NCBI GenBank assembly: GCA_027309555.1
Contig: DAIDCO010000018.1
Location: 1-34,411, forward strand
Length of the DNA: 34,411 nt
From: a bacterium
GTDB taxonomy: Archaea; Thermoplasmatota; Thermoplasmata; Lutacidiplasmatales; UBA184
Direction: 5' to 3'
Shown: positions 33,251 through 34,411 of the stretch, piece by piece
How positions within the stretch are numbered: position 1 is the first letter of the stretch
Layout of the letters: each line of letters starts with the position of its first letter
Position numbers and translations under genes: made by a program
The notes under the pieces: model-generated
Told to the model about the DNA's origin: nothing
The model's input: the letters and a program-made list of their open reading frames with translations, nothing else
The model's database searches: none

Positions 33251-34411
33251 ATGCCTCCCCCTTCCAGCGAGTACGATCCTCGGTCGTTGGAAGCCGAGGT
33301 ACGCCGGTTCTGGAAGGCGCGAGGTCTCCCCCCTGCCGGAGGGATCTCCGGCCCCGCGGACGGCGCAATCCTTCACGCCTTCGAAGGGACCTGCGTCTCC
33401 CGGGAGGGGCCCGGCGCCCTCGTCTTCCGGGCCGTGGCCGCCGACGTCGACGCCCGGTATCTCGCCCTCATCGGCCGTCGGTTCGTCGGCACGCTCCGCT
33501 GGGAAAAGGTCGGCGAGATGGCCGAGCCGCCCGAGGGAGAGCTTCTCCGCCGCCTGGGAGTCTGGACCGGGGGAAACGGCGCGGTACCGTGGGATACGGA
33601 AGACCGCTTCCGGATCGTGGAAGCGATCGTGGGGCGGCTCGCGCGCCGGGGGGCGATCGTCTCGCGCGATCTCCCGATGCGGATCTGCCCGACGTGTACG
33701 GTCCCCCGCGCCCCCGAGCGGATCATCTACGAGGAAGAGGAAGGGGAGACCCACCTCGTGCGGTTCTCGATCCACCGGGACGGGCACGCGGTCTCCGCCC
33801 TCGTTTGGGTCGATAGCCCCTGGAAGCTCCTCGGGGCCGCCGCCGTCCTCCTCCACCCCGACCTACCGTACGTGGTCGCGCGCTACCGTCGCAAAGACGC
33901 CGAGGAGCTCGTACTGACCTCCCGATCCTCCCTCGAACGGTTCCGCGCTTGGATCCCGAGCGCGACCTTCGAGGTTCTCGAGGAGCAGCCCGGCCGCGCG
34001 TTCGTGGGGACGGTCTACCAGTATCCTCTCCGTCACGAGTTCCCGATGGGGGGAACGGTCGCACCGCCCGGCGGAACCCTGCTCGCAGTCCCCGAGGTGA
34101 CCGACACAGGCACGGGCATCGTTCCGCTCGTTCCCGGCCACGGAAGCACGGACGCGACCGTCGCGGAGGCCTACGGGATCGCCGGGTGGCCGCTGCTCAC
34201 GCCCCGCGGCCAACTCGATTTCACCCTGGTCCACAAATACGCGGGCCTCGACCTCAAGACGGCGAACGAGTTCATCGTTCGAGACCTAACGGAAGCCGAC
34301 GCGGTCTTCGCTCATCTCACGGTGCGCCACGGGGTACCCCACTGCCTCGTTTGCGGGACCGCCCTGATCTGGATCCCCGGGCGGGCGTGGTGCCTCGAGC
34401 CGGGTCGCCTC
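33251..34411 (+). CDS. Class Ia aminoacyl-tRNA synthetase-like protein lacking HIGH (partial)
   Basis: The 387 visible residues run off the window, so the track does not list it. The N-terminus [17 protein letters not shown] matches IleRS/ValRS. Where those have GPPYANGxxHxGH, this protein reads [20 protein letters not shown], so the ATP-binding HIGH motif is missing. A Rossmann part with RRLGVWTGG and the zinc-like CPTCT follows. The editing-domain (CP1) features are kept: [21 protein letters not shown], corresponding to WTTTPWTL, then [26 protein letters not shown], corresponding to GTGIVH.APGHG..D with the editing Asp. [12 protein letters not shown] and [11 protein letters not shown] match the usual continuation. 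Start ATG 33251 has a TTTATT box about 54 bases upstream. It is most likely an inactive paralogue that could act as a trans-editing factor. Confidence 0.75.
   Translation, partial: MPPPSSEYDPRSLEAEVRRFWKARGLPPAGGISGPADGAILHAFEGTCVSREGPGALVFRAVAADVDARYLALIGRRFVGTLRWEKVGEMAEPPEGELLRRLGVWTGGNGAVPWDTEDRFRIVEAIVGRLARRGAIVSRDLPMRICPTCTVPRAPERIIYEEEEGETHLVRFSIHRDGHAVSALVWVDSPWKLLGAAAVLLHPDLPYVVARYRRKDAEELVLTSRSSLERFRAWIPSATFEVLEEQPGRAFVGTVYQYPLRHEFPMGGTVAPPGGTLLAVPEVTDTGTGIVPLVPGHGSTDATVAEAYGIAGWPLLTPRGQLDFTLVHKYAGLDLKTANEFIVRDLTEADAVFAHLTVRHGVPHCLVCGTALIWIPGRAWCLEPGRL

Overview
The window is high-GC archaeal DNA. The archaeal signature comes from the ether-lipid enzymes (GGGP synthase, DGGGP synthase, CDP-archaeol synthase), a duplicated-domain tRNA-splicing endonuclease, eIF5A with its hypusine site, an archaeal D-aminoacyl-tRNA deacylase (DtdA), a DUF2070 membrane protein, a Bat-type HTH-10 regulator, and several TATA-like boxes about 26 nt in front of start codons (leaderless transcripts). 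The mix best fits a high-GC member of the Thermoplasmatota or a related euryarchaeal lineage; that placement is inference. GTG and TTG starts are common and most neighbouring genes overlap by a few bases.

Layout. 1-1.8 kb: end of a tryptophan operon (partial trpB, then trpA). 9.1-1.8 kb, minus strand: a tightly packed operon, DGGGP synthase > GGGP synthase > DUF2070 > M20 peptidase > CarS > PyrE > EndA, so three enzymes of archaeal phospholipid synthesis share one transcript. 9.3-11.9 kb, plus: a pair of M16 peptidase-fold genes, one catalytic and one lacking the zinc motif. 12.6-11.9 kb: a SAM methyltransferase. 18.3-12.7 kb, minus: a molybdenum block (MobB, MobA, a YrhE-type formate dehydrogenase-like protein, DUF1641, FdhD) with a ribbon-helix-helix regulator divergent from it. 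18.6-19.4 kb: DtdA.

19.8-25.2 kb holds an accessory island that looks like nitric-oxide or iron-sulfur stress functions: a DUF2249 protein, an NnrS-like membrane protein, a Cys-less IscA domain fused to a DUF59/SufT domain, an 8-Cys ferredoxin with a visible frameshift, a four-helix membrane protein, a hemerythrin-like protein with a Cys-rich tail, and an HTH-10 regulator. No recognisable NO or nitrite reductase is present.

25.6-27.5 kb: a tRNA-Glu(CUC) interrupted by a 32-nt intron in the T-loop, a YbjQ-family gene whose N-terminus runs into the left end of an IS200/IS605-type TnpB element, and that element with matching subterminal hairpins. 27.6-34.4 kb: a conserved-looking unknown gene, a very large alpha-helical repeat protein, eIF5A, and the start of an IleRS/ValRS-like protein that lacks a HIGH motif but keeps editing-domain features. 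The last protein, the helical repeat protein and the intron-bearing tRNA are the strongest candidates for new biology.
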